Source: Thiobacillus sp.
Lineage (GTDB): Bacteria > Pseudomonadota > Gammaproteobacteria > Burkholderiales > Thiobacillaceae
Direction of reading: 5' to 3'
Assembly (NCBI GenBank): GCA_024709685.1
Contig: JANJWF010000073.1
Coordinates: 1 to 57,522, forward strand
Length of the DNA: 57,522 bases
This document shows, piece after piece, positions 1 through 12,185 of the stretch. Position numbers and translations under genes: made by a program. How positions within the stretch are numbered: the first letter of the stretch is position 1; each line of letters starts with the position of its first letter. The notes below the pieces were generated by a model that was not told where the DNA came from, ran no database searches, and saw only the letters and a list, made by a program, of their open reading frames with translations.

Positions 1-95
1 GCGTTCATGATCGGCGGCCACACGAACTTCATGCAGAACCACACGAAGAAGATGAACGTGATGGACTGGCCGATCAAAGTTGCGTTGAAATTCAT
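1..95 (-). CDS. atpF: F0F1 ATP synthase subunit b, N-terminal part (cut by window edge)
   Basis: Only the first 31 codons are in the window. The peptide begins [20 protein letters not shown], the typical single N-terminal membrane anchor of subunit b, the peripheral stator of the F-type ATP synthase. An AAAGGTG ribosome binding site precedes the ATG at 95. It is the fourth gene of the leftward series atpI-atpB-atpE-atpF, which is the standard atp operon order. The rest of the gene lies outside the window. Confidence 0.9.
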   Translation of the reverse strand, partial: MNFNATLIGQSITFIFFVWFCMKFVWPPIMN

Positions 96-162
96 ATCCG
101 CACCTTTTAATGACGGGGGTTAAAGACGGGGGTTGACGAAGCGTTCCGAGACAACCCGCGAA

Positions 163-411
<249 letters not shown>

Positions 412-453
412 CTAGAGATCAGATAAAGTTAAGACAAGTGAACCAAAACGAAA

Positions 454-1311
<858 letters not shown>

Positions 1312-1392
1312 TTAAGTGAGTTTTGAATGGATGCACGGCGCGCCTCCATTCAAAACCTACCTAGGCAGGATTCTGCCGATGCGGCAGACTGT

Positions 1393-1779
1393 TTATTTTT
1401 TTCCGCTGGCGGCGGCAGCGAGCCAGGCAGACTGGGCCAGCACCAGACCCAGCAGCAAGGGCAGTGGCGCCAGCTTCAACCCCCCCAGGCCAACGGCCAG
1501 CAAGCCCGCCAGCAGCAGCAGACGCTCGACAGCGGTCCGGATGAACAACTTGAACAGGCGATGCTGATCCCACTCGGGATGCCGCATCGATTGCCACTCG
1601 CGCCACACCAGCACTGCGCTGACCGCCAGCGCCGCAAGCATGCCGTACAGCACACCCAGCCCCGCAACGCGCCCGCCGGACACGCCTGCCACCAGCGCTG
1701 CGATGGGCGCGAGCCCCGCTTGCGCCAGGACCACACGCCGGGTGCCCGACATGCCGATGCGGCGAATCCCGGTGAACAT
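1393..1779 (-). CDS. atpI: ATP synthase subunit I (AtpI/UncI-type assembly protein)
   Basis: This 128-residue protein has four short hydrophobic segments and stands first in the atp operon, about 96 bp before atpB. AtpI proteins are poorly conserved and are thought to help assemble the c-ring; the call rests on size, topology and position. The ATG at 1779 is only about ten bases from a TATAAT box at 1794-1789. The real start could therefore be the second ATG at 1752 (MSGTRRVV), or the message could have almost no leader. Confidence 0.8.
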   Translation of the reverse strand: MFTGIRRIGMSGTRRVVLAQAGLAPIAALVAGVSGGRVAGLGVLYGMLAALAVSAVLVWREWQSMRHPEWDQHRLFKLFIRTAVERLLLLAGLLAVGLGGLKLAPLPLLLGLVLAQSAWLAAAASGKK

Positions 1780-1788
1780 TAGCGCATC

Positions 1789-1818
1789 ATTATACTGGAA
1801 TTAGTCCGGTCTATACAA
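1789..1818 (-). promoter_or_regulatory. putative sigma-70 promoter of the atp operon
   Basis: On the minus strand TTGTAT (1818-1813) is followed after 18 bases by a perfect TATAAT (1794-1789), just before atpI. The -35 box is weak but the -10 is consensus. Confidence 0.5.
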
Positions 1819-1838
1819 TCATCAAGCAGCTTGATGAT
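1818..1838. repeat. perfect inverted repeat upstream of the atp promoter
   Basis: Ten-base arms ATCATCAAGC and GCTTGATGAT are separated by a single A. The repeat abuts the proposed -35 box of the atp promoter and could be an operator, or a hairpin in the parB 3' region. A second palindrome lies at 1844-1857. Confidence 0.6.
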
Positions 1839-1843
1839 GAATT

Positions 1844-1857
1844 TCACTATGTAGTGA
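1844..1857. repeat. short palindrome TCACTA-TG-TAGTGA
   Basis: Six-base arms TCACTA and TAGTGA around TG lie six bases from the longer inverted repeat at 1818-1838, in the parB-atpI gap. The pair resembles operator half-sites, but no regulator can be assigned. Confidence 0.45.
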
Positions 1858-1880
1858 TCTTTTATAGTCAAGAACTGGCC

Positions 1881-1896
1881 GCCGGCCAGAGCCGGC
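1881..1896 (-). terminator. possible terminator hairpin after parB
   Basis: A GCCGGC/GCCGGC stem with a four-base loop lies eight bases beyond the parB stop codon. It lacks a proper T-run, so it may be a Rho-assisted or weak terminator. Confidence 0.35.
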
Positions 1897-1903
1897 CGGG
1901 TTC

Positions 1904-2755
1904 TTACAGCTGAATGCCCAGGCGCTGCAGGAGACCCTGCAGTTCGTCCGTGCTGGCGAAACGCAGCGTCAGCCGGCCGCTGCCCTTGCTGTTGGTTTGA
2001 ACGTGCGCCGTCATGCCGAGCGCGTCCGACAGCGCCTCTTCGAGCCGGATCGTGTCGCGCGAAACAGCGGGCTTGGCGGGCTCGACCTGCGTGTCTTTCA
2101 GCCGCGCCACACGCCGTTCGACCTCGCGCACCGACAGGCCCTTGGTCTCGATTTCGTGTGCCAGTTCGCGCTGCTGCCCCGCCTGCAGGGGCAGCAGCGC
2201 ACGCGCGTGGCCCATTTCGATGAGGCCTGCACTGAGCATGTCCTGCACCGGGTGCGACAGGTTCAGCAGGCGCAGCAGGTTGGACACTGCCGTACGCGAT
2301 TTGCCGACGGCGTGTGCGACGGCATCGTGTGTCATGCCGAATTCATGGATCAGGCGCTGCAGGCCGTGCGCCTCGTCGATGGCGTTGAGGTCTTCGCGCT
2401 GAATGTTTTCGATCAGCGCCATCGCCGCCACAGCGCTGTCGGCCACTTCTCGCACGAGAACCGGCACCTCGGTGAGCCCTGCCAGCTGGGCCGCTCGCCA
2501 GCGCCGCTCGCCCGCGATGATTTCATGGCCGCCGCCGACTTCGCGCACCAGGATCGGCTGCATCAGCCCCTGCGCACGGATCGAATCGGCCAGCTCCTGC
2601 AACGACTCGCTGTCCATCTGGGTGCGCGGCTGGTATCTGCCGGGCGCCAGTTGCGTCACCCCCATCATGCGCAGGTCGCCCTGCGGTGGCGCAGCATTGT
2701 CTTCCCCGCCGAGCAGCGCGTCGAGCCCGCGCCCCAGTCCCTTAAGCTTGGCCAT
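1904..2755 (-). CDS. parB: Chromosome partitioning protein ParB (parS-binding CTPase)
   Basis: The 283-residue protein binds parS sites and spreads as a CTP-dependent clamp in chromosome segregation. The N-terminus [12 protein letters not shown] is the ParA-interacting motif. The CTP-binding boxes GERRWRAAQLAG and ENIQREDLNAIDEA follow, then a helix-turn-helix (VGKSRTAVSNLLRLL) and a C-terminal dimerisation domain. It overlaps parA by 14 bp and is the last gene of the mnmG-rsmG-parA-parB group. Three parS-type sequences in this window (6108, 8251, 10454) are its expected targets. Confidence 0.97.
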   Translation of the reverse strand: MAKLKGLGRGLDALLGGEDNAAPPQGDLRMMGVTQLAPGRYQPRTQMDSESLQELADSIRAQGLMQPILVREVGGGHEIIAGERRWRAAQLAGLTEVPVLVREVADSAVAAMALIENIQREDLNAIDEAHGLQRLIHEFGMTHDAVAHAVGKSRTAVSNLLRLLNLSHPVQDMLSAGLIEMGHARALLPLQAGQQRELAHEIETKGLSVREVERRVARLKDTQVEPAKPAVSRDTIRLEEALSDALGMTAHVQTNSKGSGRLTLRFASTDELQGLLQRLGIQL

Positions 2756-3539
2756 GCATGCTCTCCATCAGAGTGGGGCGGCCGACGCGCTCGAGTACTT
2801 CCTCGGCCAGATCCATGTACGCCTTGCTTCCCCGGCAATGAGGGTCGTAGGCCAATACGGGCATGCCGTGGCTGGGCGCTTCGGCCAGGCGCACGTTGCG
2901 GGGAATCACGGTGTCGTACACCTTGTCGCCGAAATGCTGCTTGATCTGATCCGACACCTGCTGTGCCAGCGTGCTGCGCGGGTCGTACATCACGCGCAGC
3001 AAGCCTTCGATCTGGATGCCCGGATTGAGCCGCTGCTTGACCTTCTTGATGGTGGCAATCAGGTCGGTCAGCCCTTCCAGTGCGTAGTACTCGCACTGCA
3101 TCGGGATCAGCACCGCCTCCGCCGCAGCAAAGGCGTTGACGGTCAGGAGATTCAGGGTCGGCGGACAATCCAGCAGGACGAAATCGTAGTCGTCGGCCAC
3201 CTGCGCCAGCGCGACCTTGAGCCGCAGGTCGCGCTGCTCCAGATTCACCAGGTCGATTTCCGCCCCCGCAAGTTCGCGGTTGGCCGGGATGACGTCGAAA
3301 TGGCCCGGTTCGGAGCGCATCCGCGCGTCACGCACCGTGACCTGGCTGAGCAGAATCTGGTACACGGTCGGCAGCGCACTGCGCTTCTCGATCCCGGCAC
3401 CCATGGTGGCATTGCCCTGCGGGTCGAGATCGGCCAGCAACACGCGCTGGCCACGCTCGGCCAGGCTGGCCGCCAGATTCACCGCCGTTGTGGTTTTACC
3501 TACGCCGCCCTTCTGGTTGGCGATAGCCAGGATTTTCAT
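2742..3539 (-). CDS. parA: Chromosome partitioning ATPase ParA (Soj family)
   Basis: This is a 265-residue deviant-Walker ATPase that works with ParB to separate replicated origins. The signature KGGVGKT is at residues 10-16, with further motifs [12 protein letters not shown] and [11 protein letters not shown]. There is no N-terminal DNA-binding extension, which fits the chromosomal type rather than the plasmid type. The start overlaps the rsmG stop by 4 bp and the end overlaps parB by 14 bp, so the genes are translationally coupled. Confidence 0.97.
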   Translation of the reverse strand: MKILAIANQKGGVGKTTTAVNLAASLAERGQRVLLADLDPQGNATMGAGIEKRSALPTVYQILLSQVTVRDARMRSEPGHFDVIPANRELAGAEIDLVNLEQRDLRLKVALAQVADDYDFVLLDCPPTLNLLTVNAFAAAEAVLIPMQCEYYALEGLTDLIATIKKVKQRLNPGIQIEGLLRVMYDPRSTLAQQVSDQIKQHFGDKVYDTVIPRNVRLAEAPSHGMPVLAYDPHCRGSKAYMDLAEEVLERVGRPTLMESMHGQA

Positions 3540-4162
3540 ACAGCAAGCTCCAGTACGATCAAATGGCGGGCCGCCTCAAGCCCGGGCACAGCGAGTGCGT
3601 GGTGTGCGCTTACTCTCGCCCAATCCGGCAGGGACGCGACCTCTTCATGCGGAAGCAGGCCCTTCATCGCCAGCCACCGGCCGGTCGGCTTGAGCAGATG
3701 ACGGGTCAGGCTGACGAATTCCTTGAGATCGGAAAACGCGCGCGAGGTAATGACGTCGAAGCCCGTTTCGGGGCGATAATCCTCCACCCGGCCGGTGACC
3801 ACATTCAGGTTGGCCAGTCCCAGTTCGGCCTTGACCTGCAGCAGGAAGGCGGTTTTCTTGACGATGCTGTCGATCAGCGTCACCTGCAGATCCGGCCGCG
3901 ATATCGCCAGCGGGATGCCTGGCAGGCCGCCGCCGCTGCCGACGTCGAGCGCCGACTCGCCCCGAAAAAACGGGACCGCGGCAAGCGAGTCCAGCAAGTG
4001 GTGGCTGACCATGCGCTCGGCGTTGCGCACCGCGGTCAGGTTGTACACACGGTTCCACTTCTCGAGGAGCGCGAGGTAGGCCAAGAGCTTCGTCTCGGCA
4101 CCCTCGGGCAAGCTGAGCCCGAGAGCGGCGATTCCCGCCGCGAGTTGGTGTTCGACCGTCAT
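3536..4162 (-). CDS. rsmG: 16S rRNA (guanine-N7)-methyltransferase RsmG
   Basis: This 208-residue S-adenosylmethionine-dependent enzyme methylates G527 of 16S rRNA. The cofactor loop [17 protein letters not shown] is at about residues 71-87. The N-terminal RsmG signature [12 protein letters not shown] is also present. It overlaps mnmG (ATGA) upstream and parA downstream by 4 bp each. The arrangement mnmG-rsmG-parA-parB is very common near bacterial origins. Confidence 0.96.
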   Translation of the reverse strand: MTVEHQLAAGIAALGLSLPEGAETKLLAYLALLEKWNRVYNLTAVRNAERMVSHHLLDSLAAVPFFRGESALDVGSGGGLPGIPLAISRPDLQVTLIDSIVKKTAFLLQVKAELGLANLNVVTGRVEDYRPETGFDVITSRAFSDLKEFVSLTRHLLKPTGRWLAMKGLLPHEEVASLPDWARVSAHHALAVPGLEAARHLIVLELAV

Positions 4163-6090
4163 GCGATTTTTTGCGCCTCGGGTCTGTCGCCATGCAGCGT
4201 TTTGTCTGGTGCGAAACCGCGCTTGGCGTATACCAGCAGGACGGAGATCGCCGCCGGGGTGATCCCCTGCAGCCTTGCCGCCTGCCCCAGCGTTTCGGGA
4301 CGCGCCTTCTGCAGGCGCTGGCGAACCTCCGTCGAAAGCCCGGTCAAGCGGCTGTAGTCAAGGTCGGCGGGCAGCCGCAAGGTTTCCTGCTCGCGGTGCT
4401 TCTCGACCTCCTCGTTCTGGCGGTCGATATACCCCTGGTACTTGGCGGCGATCTCGACCTGCTCGGCTACCCGGGCATCCCCCACCCCCGCCTCGCCGCC
4501 CGGCAGGGCGAGCACCTGCGCGTAGCCGAGGTTCGGGCGGCGCAGCAGGTCGAACAGGCTGTATTCGCGCTCGATCGGCTGGCCGATCAGGCGGCTCGCC
4601 TCGTCGGCGGCCAGGATGGCGGGGTTGACCCAGGTCGCCTTGAGCCGCTCGGTCTCGCGCGCGACTGCGTCGCGCTTGCGGTTGAAGGCGTCCCAGCGTG
4701 CGTCGTCGACCACGCCGAGGGCGCGCCCGGCTTCGGTCAGCCGCATGTCGGCGTTGTCCTCGCGCAGTTGCAGGCGGTATTCGGCGCGGCTGGTGAACAT
4801 GCGGTAGGGCTCGGAGACGCCCCGCGTGATGAGGTCGTCGACCAGCACGCCGAGGTAGGCTTCGTGCCGGCCGGGGCTCCAGGCCGCTTTGCCCCGCGCC
4901 TGCAGGCCGGCGTTGACCCCGGCCAGCAGGCCCTGCGCCGCAGCCTCCTCATAGCCGGTGGTGCCGTTGATCTGCCCGGCGAAAAAGAGCCCGCCGATCG
5001 ACTTGGTCTCGAGCGACGCCTTGAGGTTGCGCGGGTCGTAGTAGTCGTATTCGATGGCGTAGCCGGGGCGCAGGATGTGCGCATTTTCCAGCCCAGGAAT
5101 CGAGCGCACGATGGCGAGTTGGACGTCGAACGGCAGCGAGGTCGAAATGCCGTTGGGGTAGACCTCGTGGGTGGCGAGACCCTCGGGTTCGAGAAAAATC
5201 TGGTGGCTCGCCTTGTCGGCGAAGCGGGTGATCTTGTCCTCGATCGACGGACAGTAGCGCGGCCCCACCCCTTCGATGACGCCGGTGTACATCGGCGAGC
5301 GGTCGAGCCCGCCGCGGATGATCTCATGCGTCTTTTCGGTGGTATGCGTGATCCAGCACGGGCGCTGCTCGGGATGCATCGACGCATCGCCCATGAAGGA
5401 AAACACCGGCGCCGGATCGGCACCCGGCTGTACCTGGGTCCGGCTGAAATCGATGGTACGGCCGTCGATGCGCGGCGGGGTGCCGGTCTTGAGACGGCCG
5501 GCCGGCAGGTTCAGTTCGCGTAGCCGCGCCGCGAGCGACACCGCGGGCGGGTCGCCCATGCGCCCCGCCTGGAAGTGTTCCAGCCCGACGTGCACGAGGC
5601 CAGCGAGGAAGGTGCCCGCAGTCAGCACCACCGCGCAGCCGACGAACACGATCCCGAGCTGGGTTTTCACGCCGACGACGCGGTCGCCGTCGAGCAGCAG
5701 ATCGTCGACCGCCTGCTGGAACAGCGTGAGGTTGGGCTGGTTTTCCAACCGCTGGCGGATCGCCGCCTTGTACAGCACGCGGTCGGCCTGCGCCCGGGTG
5801 GCGCGTACCGCGGGGCCCTTGGACGAATTGAGGGTGCGGAACTGGATTCCCGCCTCGTCGGTGGCCAGTGCCATCGCGCCGCCCAGCGCATCGACCTCCT
5901 TCACCAGATGCCCCTTGCCGATGCCGCCGATCGACGGATTGCACGACATCGCGCCGAGCGTCTCGATGTTGTGCGTCAAGAGCAGCGTCTTCACGCCCAT
6001 GCGCGCCGCCGCCAGGGCGGCCTCGGTGCCGGCGTGGCCGCCGCCGACGACGATGACATCGAAAGATTCAGGGTATTTCATGGGCGCCAT
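4159..6090 (-). CDS. mnmG: tRNA U34 carboxymethylaminomethyl synthase, FAD subunit MnmG
   Basis: This 643-residue flavoprotein pairs with MnmE (encoded at 14286-15626) to modify uridine 34 of certain tRNAs. The FAD-binding [17 protein letters not shown] begins at residue 16. Characteristic segments [24 protein letters not shown] and [13 protein letters not shown] (broken here for brevity of quotation) match the family along its length. A second ATG at 6081 is also possible (MKYPESFDV). A parS-like site lies directly upstream at 6108-6123. Confidence 0.97.
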   Translation of the reverse strand: MAPMKYPESFDVIVVGGGHAGTEAALAAARMGVKTLLLTHNIETLGAMSCNPSIGGIGKGHLVKEVDALGGAMALATDEAGIQFRTLNSSKGPAVRATRAQADRVLYKAAIRQRLENQPNLTLFQQAVDDLLLDGDRVVGVKTQLGIVFVGCAVVLTAGTFLAGLVHVGLEHFQAGRMGDPPAVSLAARLRELNLPAGRLKTGTPPRIDGRTIDFSRTQVQPGADPAPVFSFMGDASMHPEQRPCWITHTTEKTHEIIRGGLDRSPMYTGVIEGVGPRYCPSIEDKITRFADKASHQIFLEPEGLATHEVYPNGISTSLPFDVQLAIVRSIPGLENAHILRPGYAIEYDYYDPRNLKASLETKSIGGLFFAGQINGTTGYEEAAAQGLLAGVNAGLQARGKAAWSPGRHEAYLGVLVDDLITRGVSEPYRMFTSRAEYRLQLREDNADMRLTEAGRALGVVDDARWDAFNRKRDAVARETERLKATWVNPAILAADEASRLIGQPIEREYSLFDLLRRPNLGYAQVLALPGGEAGVGDARVAEQVEIAAKYQGYIDRQNEEVEKHREQETLRLPADLDYSRLTGLSTEVRQRLQKARPETLGQAARLQGITPAAISVLLVYAKRGFAPDKTLHGDRPEAQKIA

Positions 6091-6107
6091 TCTACCTGTT
6101 GCCGGCT

Positions 6108-6123
6108 GGTTTCACGTGAAACA
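6108..6123. promoter_or_regulatory. parS-type centromere site 1
   Basis: The sequence GGTTTCACGTGAAACA matches the parS consensus TGTTTCACGTGAAACA at 15 of 16 positions. It lies in the 40 bp gap between mnmG and uup, about 3.4 kb from parB. Confidence 0.9.
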
Positions 6124-6130
6124 CGACTCG

Positions 6131-8029
<1,899 letters not shown>

Positions 8030-8061
8030 GTCTGTGGGGGCAGGACGGGTAAGGGCCGGAA

Positions 8062-8772
8062 TTATCCGCGATTTATTGCAGCGTGCACTGCGCGCGCAAT
8101 ATTTAAGGCATTGGGGGTATCGCTGTGCAGGCAGAGGGTATCGGCCTTGATCAACAGCCTTCTGCCATGCAGGGTGTAGACGGGCTCGCCGTCCGCCAGC
8201 GATCTTGCCTGCCGGGCGGCGAGATCGGGGTCTGTCAGCAGCGCCCCTTCGGTTTCACGTGAAACCAGTTGGCCGTCGTCGTGGTAGCGGCGGTCGGCAA
8301 AGGCCTCATTCAGCACGGCCAGTCCGCCAGCCTGCGCCGTCTCGATCAACCGCGAGCCGGACGGACCCACCAGCAACAGGCCGGGATCGAACGCGGCCAC
8401 CGCACGCACGATCGCCTGTGCCACCTCGGCATCAGTTGCCGCCGCGTTATATAAGGCTCCATGCGGCTTGACGTGCGCCAGACGCAGCCCCAGCACGCCG
8501 GCTTGTTCGGCCAGGCCCTCGATCTGCTGCGCCACCCACCTGGCGATGTCGTCGGCGGAGGCTGCCAATCGGTGGCGACCAAACCGCGCGCGATCCGGAT
8601 AGCTCGGGTGGGCCCCCGCCTCCAGGCCGTATTCAGCTGCAAGCCGGAGCGCCGCACTCATGCTGGCGGCGTCCCCGGTGTGGCCGCCGCAGGCGATCGA
8701 CACCCGCGCCAGATAGGGCATCAACGCAGCGTCGTCACAGCCCTCTCCAATGTCCGCATTCAGTTCGATCAT
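8062..8772 (-). CDS. pxpA: 5-oxoprolinase subunit A (LamB/YcsF family)
   Basis: This 236-residue subunit of the PxpABC complex cleaves 5-oxoproline (pyroglutamate) to glutamate using ATP. Family signatures are the N-terminal [30 protein letters not shown] and EAGAHPSYPDRARFGR. The gene overlaps pxpC by 4 bp and closes the pxpB-pxpC-pxpA operon. A parS-like palindrome at 8251-8266 lies inside the reading frame and encodes the residues VSRET within GQLVSRETEGALL. This segment is in a variable part of the family, so the DNA site may have constrained it. Confidence 0.93.
   Translation of the reverse strand: MIELNADIGEGCDDAALMPYLARVSIACGGHTGDAASMSAALRLAAEYGLEAGAHPSYPDRARFGRHRLAASADDIARWVAQQIEGLAEQAGVLGLRLAHVKPHGALYNAAATDAEVAQAIVRAVAAFDPGLLLVGPSGSRLIETAQAGGLAVLNEAFADRRYHDDGQLVSRETEGALLTDPDLAARQARSLADGEPVYTLHGRRLLIKADTLCLHSDTPNALNIARAVHAAINRG
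8251..8266. promoter_or_regulatory. parS-type centromere site 2, inside pxpA
   Basis: GGTTTCACGTGAAACC is a perfect 16 bp palindrome matching the parS consensus at 14 of 16 positions, differing only at the two end bases. It lies within the pxpA coding sequence, 2143 bp from site 1. Confidence 0.82.
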
Positions 8773-9683
8773 GCAAGTTCCTCGATCACCCAGCCGGCCA
8801 CGGCCAGCGCACGCGCCGCCTCCACTTCGATGGTCGCGAAGCTGACCGCGTCTCCCGGCCGCAGTTGTGCCAGCCGCGGCCAGTCGGCGGCGATCACTCC
8901 CGCGATCACCGGGTAGCCACCGGTGACCGGCCCGTCCCAGCCCAGAATGATCGGCTGGCCGTCTGGCGGAACCTGCACCGCGCCCGGTAGCACGCCCTGC
9001 GACGGCAGCCCGGCTTGCGCATGCGCCACCCCGGGCCCGCTCAGGCGTATTCCGCGCCGGTCGGACGCGGCTGCCACGCGAAAGTCAGCGCCAAAAAATG
9101 TCGCCAGTTGCGCATCGTGAAACCGGCCGGCTTGCGGCCCGGCAATCACGCGGAGGGGCCACGAATCTTCCCCGGCGCTCGGCGGCTGCCCCCGCAGCAA
9201 ATGCACGGGCCCCGCCGCTTTTCCGATCCTCACCGTATCGCCCGATCGCAAAGGGCGGCCAAGGTGTCCGCCGAAGGCTCCGGGCCAGAACGTGCTGCGG
9301 CTACCCATCACAGCACGAACCGCCAGCCCACCGCGCAGCGCCAGCCAGCAGCGGCTACCCGCCTCCGCACCTGCCAGGGTCAAGGTCTCTCCCGCCGCGA
9401 GCACCAGGGTTTCGTTCCACGGCACCGGAGCGCCACTGCTGCGCGTTGCGGCAAAATGCGCGCCGGTGAGCGCCGCCACGCCACCGTGCGGAAATCGCAG
9501 CGACGGTCCTGAAAGCGTGATTTCAAGGCCTGCAGCGCAATCGTCATTGCCAACCAACCGGTTAGCCGCCACCAGTGCCGCCGGGTCGGCCGCGCCACCC
9601 GCCGGAACCCCGAGCGCGCCACGGCCGGGTCTTCCCTGGTCCATCACGAGGTCACACAGACCTGCACGCAATATTTCGATCAT
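8769..9683 (-). CDS. pxpC: 5-oxoprolinase subunit C (biotin-dependent carboxyltransferase-like family)
   Basis: The product is a 304-residue KipA/PxpC-family protein that works with PxpA and PxpB in ATP-dependent 5-oxoprolinase. It starts [20 protein letters not shown], the usual family N-terminus. The ATG at 9683 overlaps the pxpB stop (ATGA). The open frame continues 33 codons further upstream to 9782, but that part lies inside pxpB and is not conserved-looking. Family segments [13 protein letters not shown] and [12 protein letters not shown] are visible. Confidence 0.92.
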   Translation of the reverse strand: MIEILRAGLCDLVMDQGRPGRGALGVPAGGAADPAALVAANRLVGNDDCAAGLEITLSGPSLRFPHGGVAALTGAHFAATRSSGAPVPWNETLVLAAGETLTLAGAEAGSRCWLALRGGLAVRAVMGSRSTFWPGAFGGHLGRPLRSGDTVRIGKAAGPVHLLRGQPPSAGEDSWPLRVIAGPQAGRFHDAQLATFFGADFRVAAASDRRGIRLSGPGVAHAQAGLPSQGVLPGAVQVPPDGQPIILGWDGPVTGGYPVIAGVIAADWPRLAQLRPGDAVSFATIEVEAARALAVAGWVIEELA

Positions 9684-10330
9684 GCCGCCACGAAACACAC
9701 GCGGTCGCCCGGCATCAGCAAGGCGGGTGCGGCGCTGTCCGGGTTGAACAAAGGTGCGGCCGTCCTGCCAATGATCTGCCATCCTCCGGGTCCCCTGCCG
9801 GGGTAAATCCCCGTATAGGCGCCGCCTATCCCCACGCTGCCCGCCGCCACCTGCGTGCGCGGCGAAGCTCGGCGCGACGCGTGGAGGGCTCGGGGCAGGC
9901 CCCGCAAGTACGGGAATCCGGGCTGAAATCCCAGGAAGGCCACCGTGTATTCCACGCTGCCATGAAGCCGTATATACGCAGCGACATCCAGGCCCGCCGC
10001 TGCGGCCAGATACGGCAAGTCCGGGCCGGCATCACCGCCGTACTCAACCGCGATTTCATGGCGCTTTCCGGCTTCGGCGGGCACAGGCGCAGGGGATGCG
10101 GCCAGTTCGGCCCATAACGCCGCCGATACCTCGGCACCTCGCCGCAGAACCAGCAGGAGGCTGCAGTCGGCCGGGATCGCATCTTCCAATTCAGGAAACC
10201 CGCGCCTGCGCAGCGCGGCATAATAGGCCAGCGTCGCATCGCCCGTCGCGACCCGCAAGCCGCGCTCGCTCACCCACCGCCACGCCGGTCGACCGGTGTG
10301 CGGCAGTGCCTTGTTTCGCGATGCCTTCAT
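9680..10330 (-). CDS. pxpB: 5-oxoprolinase subunit B (KipI family)
   Basis: This 216-residue protein belongs to the allophanate hydrolase subunit 1/KipI family and is the first gene of the pxpBCA operon. Signatures are [17 protein letters not shown] and [25 protein letters not shown] toward the C-terminus. The ATG at 10330 is chosen. The frame also extends to a TTG at 10378, which would add 16 residues. The upstream gap holds a parS-like terminator palindrome (10447-10476), which separates this operon from the helicase gene. Confidence 0.9.
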   Translation of the reverse strand: MKASRNKALPHTGRPAWRWVSERGLRVATGDATLAYYAALRRRGFPELEDAIPADCSLLLVLRRGAEVSAALWAELAASPAPVPAEAGKRHEIAVEYGGDAGPDLPYLAAAAGLDVAAYIRLHGSVEYTVAFLGFQPGFPYLRGLPRALHASRRASPRTQVAAGSVGIGGAYTGIYPGRGPGGWQIIGRTAAPLFNPDSAAPALLMPGDRVCFVAA

Positions 10331-10446
10331 CGAGTCTTGAAATGGTGCGCGATTGATCCGTGTTTCAGGAAAAGACAAGTGTAATGGTGTCGGCGCCTGG
10401 CTACGAACTACTTAAAGGGGAAACTTGCCTGTTAGAGCCAAAAAAG

Positions 10447-10476
10447 AAAGGGGGGTTTCACGTGAAACCCCCCTTT
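10447..10476 (-). terminator. 30 bp perfect palindrome: intrinsic terminator of the helicase gene
   Basis: Fifteen-base arms (AAAGGGGGGTTTCAC and its complement) form an uninterrupted stem. On the minus strand the stem is followed by CTTTTTT, the classical layout of an intrinsic terminator for the helicase gene ending at 10509. The plus strand also ends in TTTT, so it may work in both directions. The centre of the stem is a parS-like site. Confidence 0.85.
10454..10469. promoter_or_regulatory. parS-type centromere site 3, inside a terminator stem
   Basis: GGTTTCACGTGAAACC is identical to site 2 and lies 2203 bp from it. It forms the heart of the 30 bp terminator palindrome between pxpB and the helicase gene. 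Confidence 0.82.
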
Positions 10477-10508
10477 TCCTTTCCTGCCGATGCCAGGGCG
10501 CAAGCGGA

Positions 10509-12185
10509 TCAGTCCTTGAAACGACCCCTCACGCCCACACGGTTGCCGCCACCCCGGCCCTCGTTGCCGAAGCCGCGCGGCTGAGCTGGGCGGGCACCCG
10601 TACCTGCATTGCCGCGCGCCCCGTAACTGCGGGTTGCGGCAGCTTTGGCCTTGGCCTTCGCTTCGCGTTCACGCTTTTCCCAGTACTCGATGCTGTTGCC
10701 GTTGACTTCGGCCTTGGGCTCGTGCCGGGCATCGGCCCCATGAAATCCCTCGGTGCGCGGCGGGCGGTCGCCTGTCATGCGGGGCACGTCGGACGGGCCG
10801 CGCGCAGCCTGTTCGAATCGGTTGCCACGCGGCGAATCGCTGCGGGCCGGGCGATCGCCGCCGGGTCGCGCGTCGGCTCGGTAGCCGCGGTCGCGATTGT
10901 CGCGGCTGTCGCCGCGCGGCGGACGGTCGCCATAACTGCGTGGCTCGCTGCGATCACCGAAGCTGCGCTTGTCGCCGAACCCGCCGCGCGCACCGCTATT
11001 GCTGCGCGGGCGGCCCGAAGACGACGGTCGGCCTGACGCCGGCTTCTGGGTCGGCTCCAGTCCCGGCAGGGTGTGCACCTCGATACGGTTGCCGGTATAG
11101 CGCTCGATGTTCCTCACCAGTCCGGTCTCGCGCATGCCGGCAAAACTTACCGCGATGCCGGTACGGCCAGCTCGGCCCGTGCGGCCGATGCGGTGGACGT
11201 AATCCTCGGCCTGCCGCGGCAGATCGAAGTTGATGACGTGACTGATGCCCGCCACGTCGATCCCCCGCGCAGCAACGTCGGTGGCCACCAGCACCTTGGT
11301 GCGGCCTTCGCGCAAGCGCTGCAGGGCGCGATTGCGCTGGCCCTGCTGCATGTCGCCATGCAGTGCGTCGGAGGCGAAGCCGCTGTCGGCCAGCAGGTCG
11401 GAAATTTCCTCGGTGCTGCGCTTGGTCGAGGCAAACACGATCGCCTGGGTCATCTCCACGTCGCGCAACAGCGCGTCGAGCAGGCGGTTCTTGTGGTCCA
11501 TATTGTCGGCAAACAGCAGGCGCTGCTCGATTTTGGCCTCCTGTTGAGGCGCAGCCGCGATCTCGATGCGCAGCGCTTCGCGAGTGAGCTCGCGCGCGAG
11601 GTTGCCCACCACGCCGTCGAGCGTGGCCGAGAACAGCAGGGTCTGCCGTTCGGTCGGGCAGCGCGCAGCGATGGCCTTGATGTCGTCGACAAAGCCCATG
11701 TCCAGCATGCGGTCGGCTTCGTCGAGCACCAGCACTTCCAGACGCGAAAAGTCGATTTTCCCGCGTTCCAGGTGGTCGATCAGGCGGCCGGGGGTCGCTA
11801 CCACAACGTCCACCGGCTGCGACAGGCGCTTGAGCTGCAGGCCGTACGGTGCGCCACCCACCAGGCAGGCGGTGCGGAAGCGACGCATCTCCTTGCCGTA
11901 GGTCATGGCGGCTTTTTCCACTTGCAGTGCGAGTTCACGGGTGGGCGTCAGCACCAGCACGCGCGGACCCATGCTTTTGACAGTCGGCTCGGCCAGCATG
12001 CGCTGGATCGAGGGCAGCATGAATGCTGCCGTCTTGCCGCTGCCGGTATGCGACGACACCAGCAGGTCGCGGCCGCTCAGCGCAGCGGGAATCGCCTGCT
12101 GCTGTACCGGGGTGGCGGTTGCATAGCCCGAAGCCAGCACGGATTTGAGGAGGAGGGGATCAAGCCCCAGTTCGGAAAAGCTCAT
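10509..12185 (-). CDS. rhlE: DEAD-box ATP-dependent RNA helicase, RhlE type
   Basis: The protein has 558 residues from the ATG at 12185, where the conserved MSFSELGLDPLLL begins. A longer frame to 12254 adds 23 non-conserved residues. Motifs in order are SHTGSGKT (45-52), PTRELALQ, DEAD (155-158), SAT (186-188) and HRIGRTGR (331-338). After about residue 390 there is a long, low-complexity tail rich in Arg, Gly, Ser and Asp, typical of RNA-contacting tails in betaproteobacterial RhlE proteins. It probably acts in rRNA maturation or RNA turnover. It is a single-gene unit with a strong terminator downstream. Confidence 0.92.
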   Translation of the reverse strand: MSFSELGLDPLLLKSVLASGYATATPVQQQAIPAALSGRDLLVSSHTGSGKTAAFMLPSIQRMLAEPTVKSMGPRVLVLTPTRELALQVEKAAMTYGKEMRRFRTACLVGGAPYGLQLKRLSQPVDVVVATPGRLIDHLERGKIDFSRLEVLVLDEADRMLDMGFVDDIKAIAARCPTERQTLLFSATLDGVVGNLARELTREALRIEIAAAPQQEAKIEQRLLFADNMDHKNRLLDALLRDVEMTQAIVFASTKRSTEEISDLLADSGFASDALHGDMQQGQRNRALQRLREGRTKVLVATDVAARGIDVAGISHVINFDLPRQAEDYVHRIGRTGRAGRTGIAVSFAGMRETGLVRNIERYTGNRIEVHTLPGLEPTQKPASGRPSSSGRPRSNSGARGGFGDKRSFGDRSEPRSYGDRPPRGDSRDNRDRGYRADARPGGDRPARSDSPRGNRFEQAARGPSDVPRMTGDRPPRTEGFHGADARHEPKAEVNGNSIEYWEKREREAKAKAKAAATRSYGARGNAGTGARPAQPRGFGNEGRGGGNRVGVRGRFKD

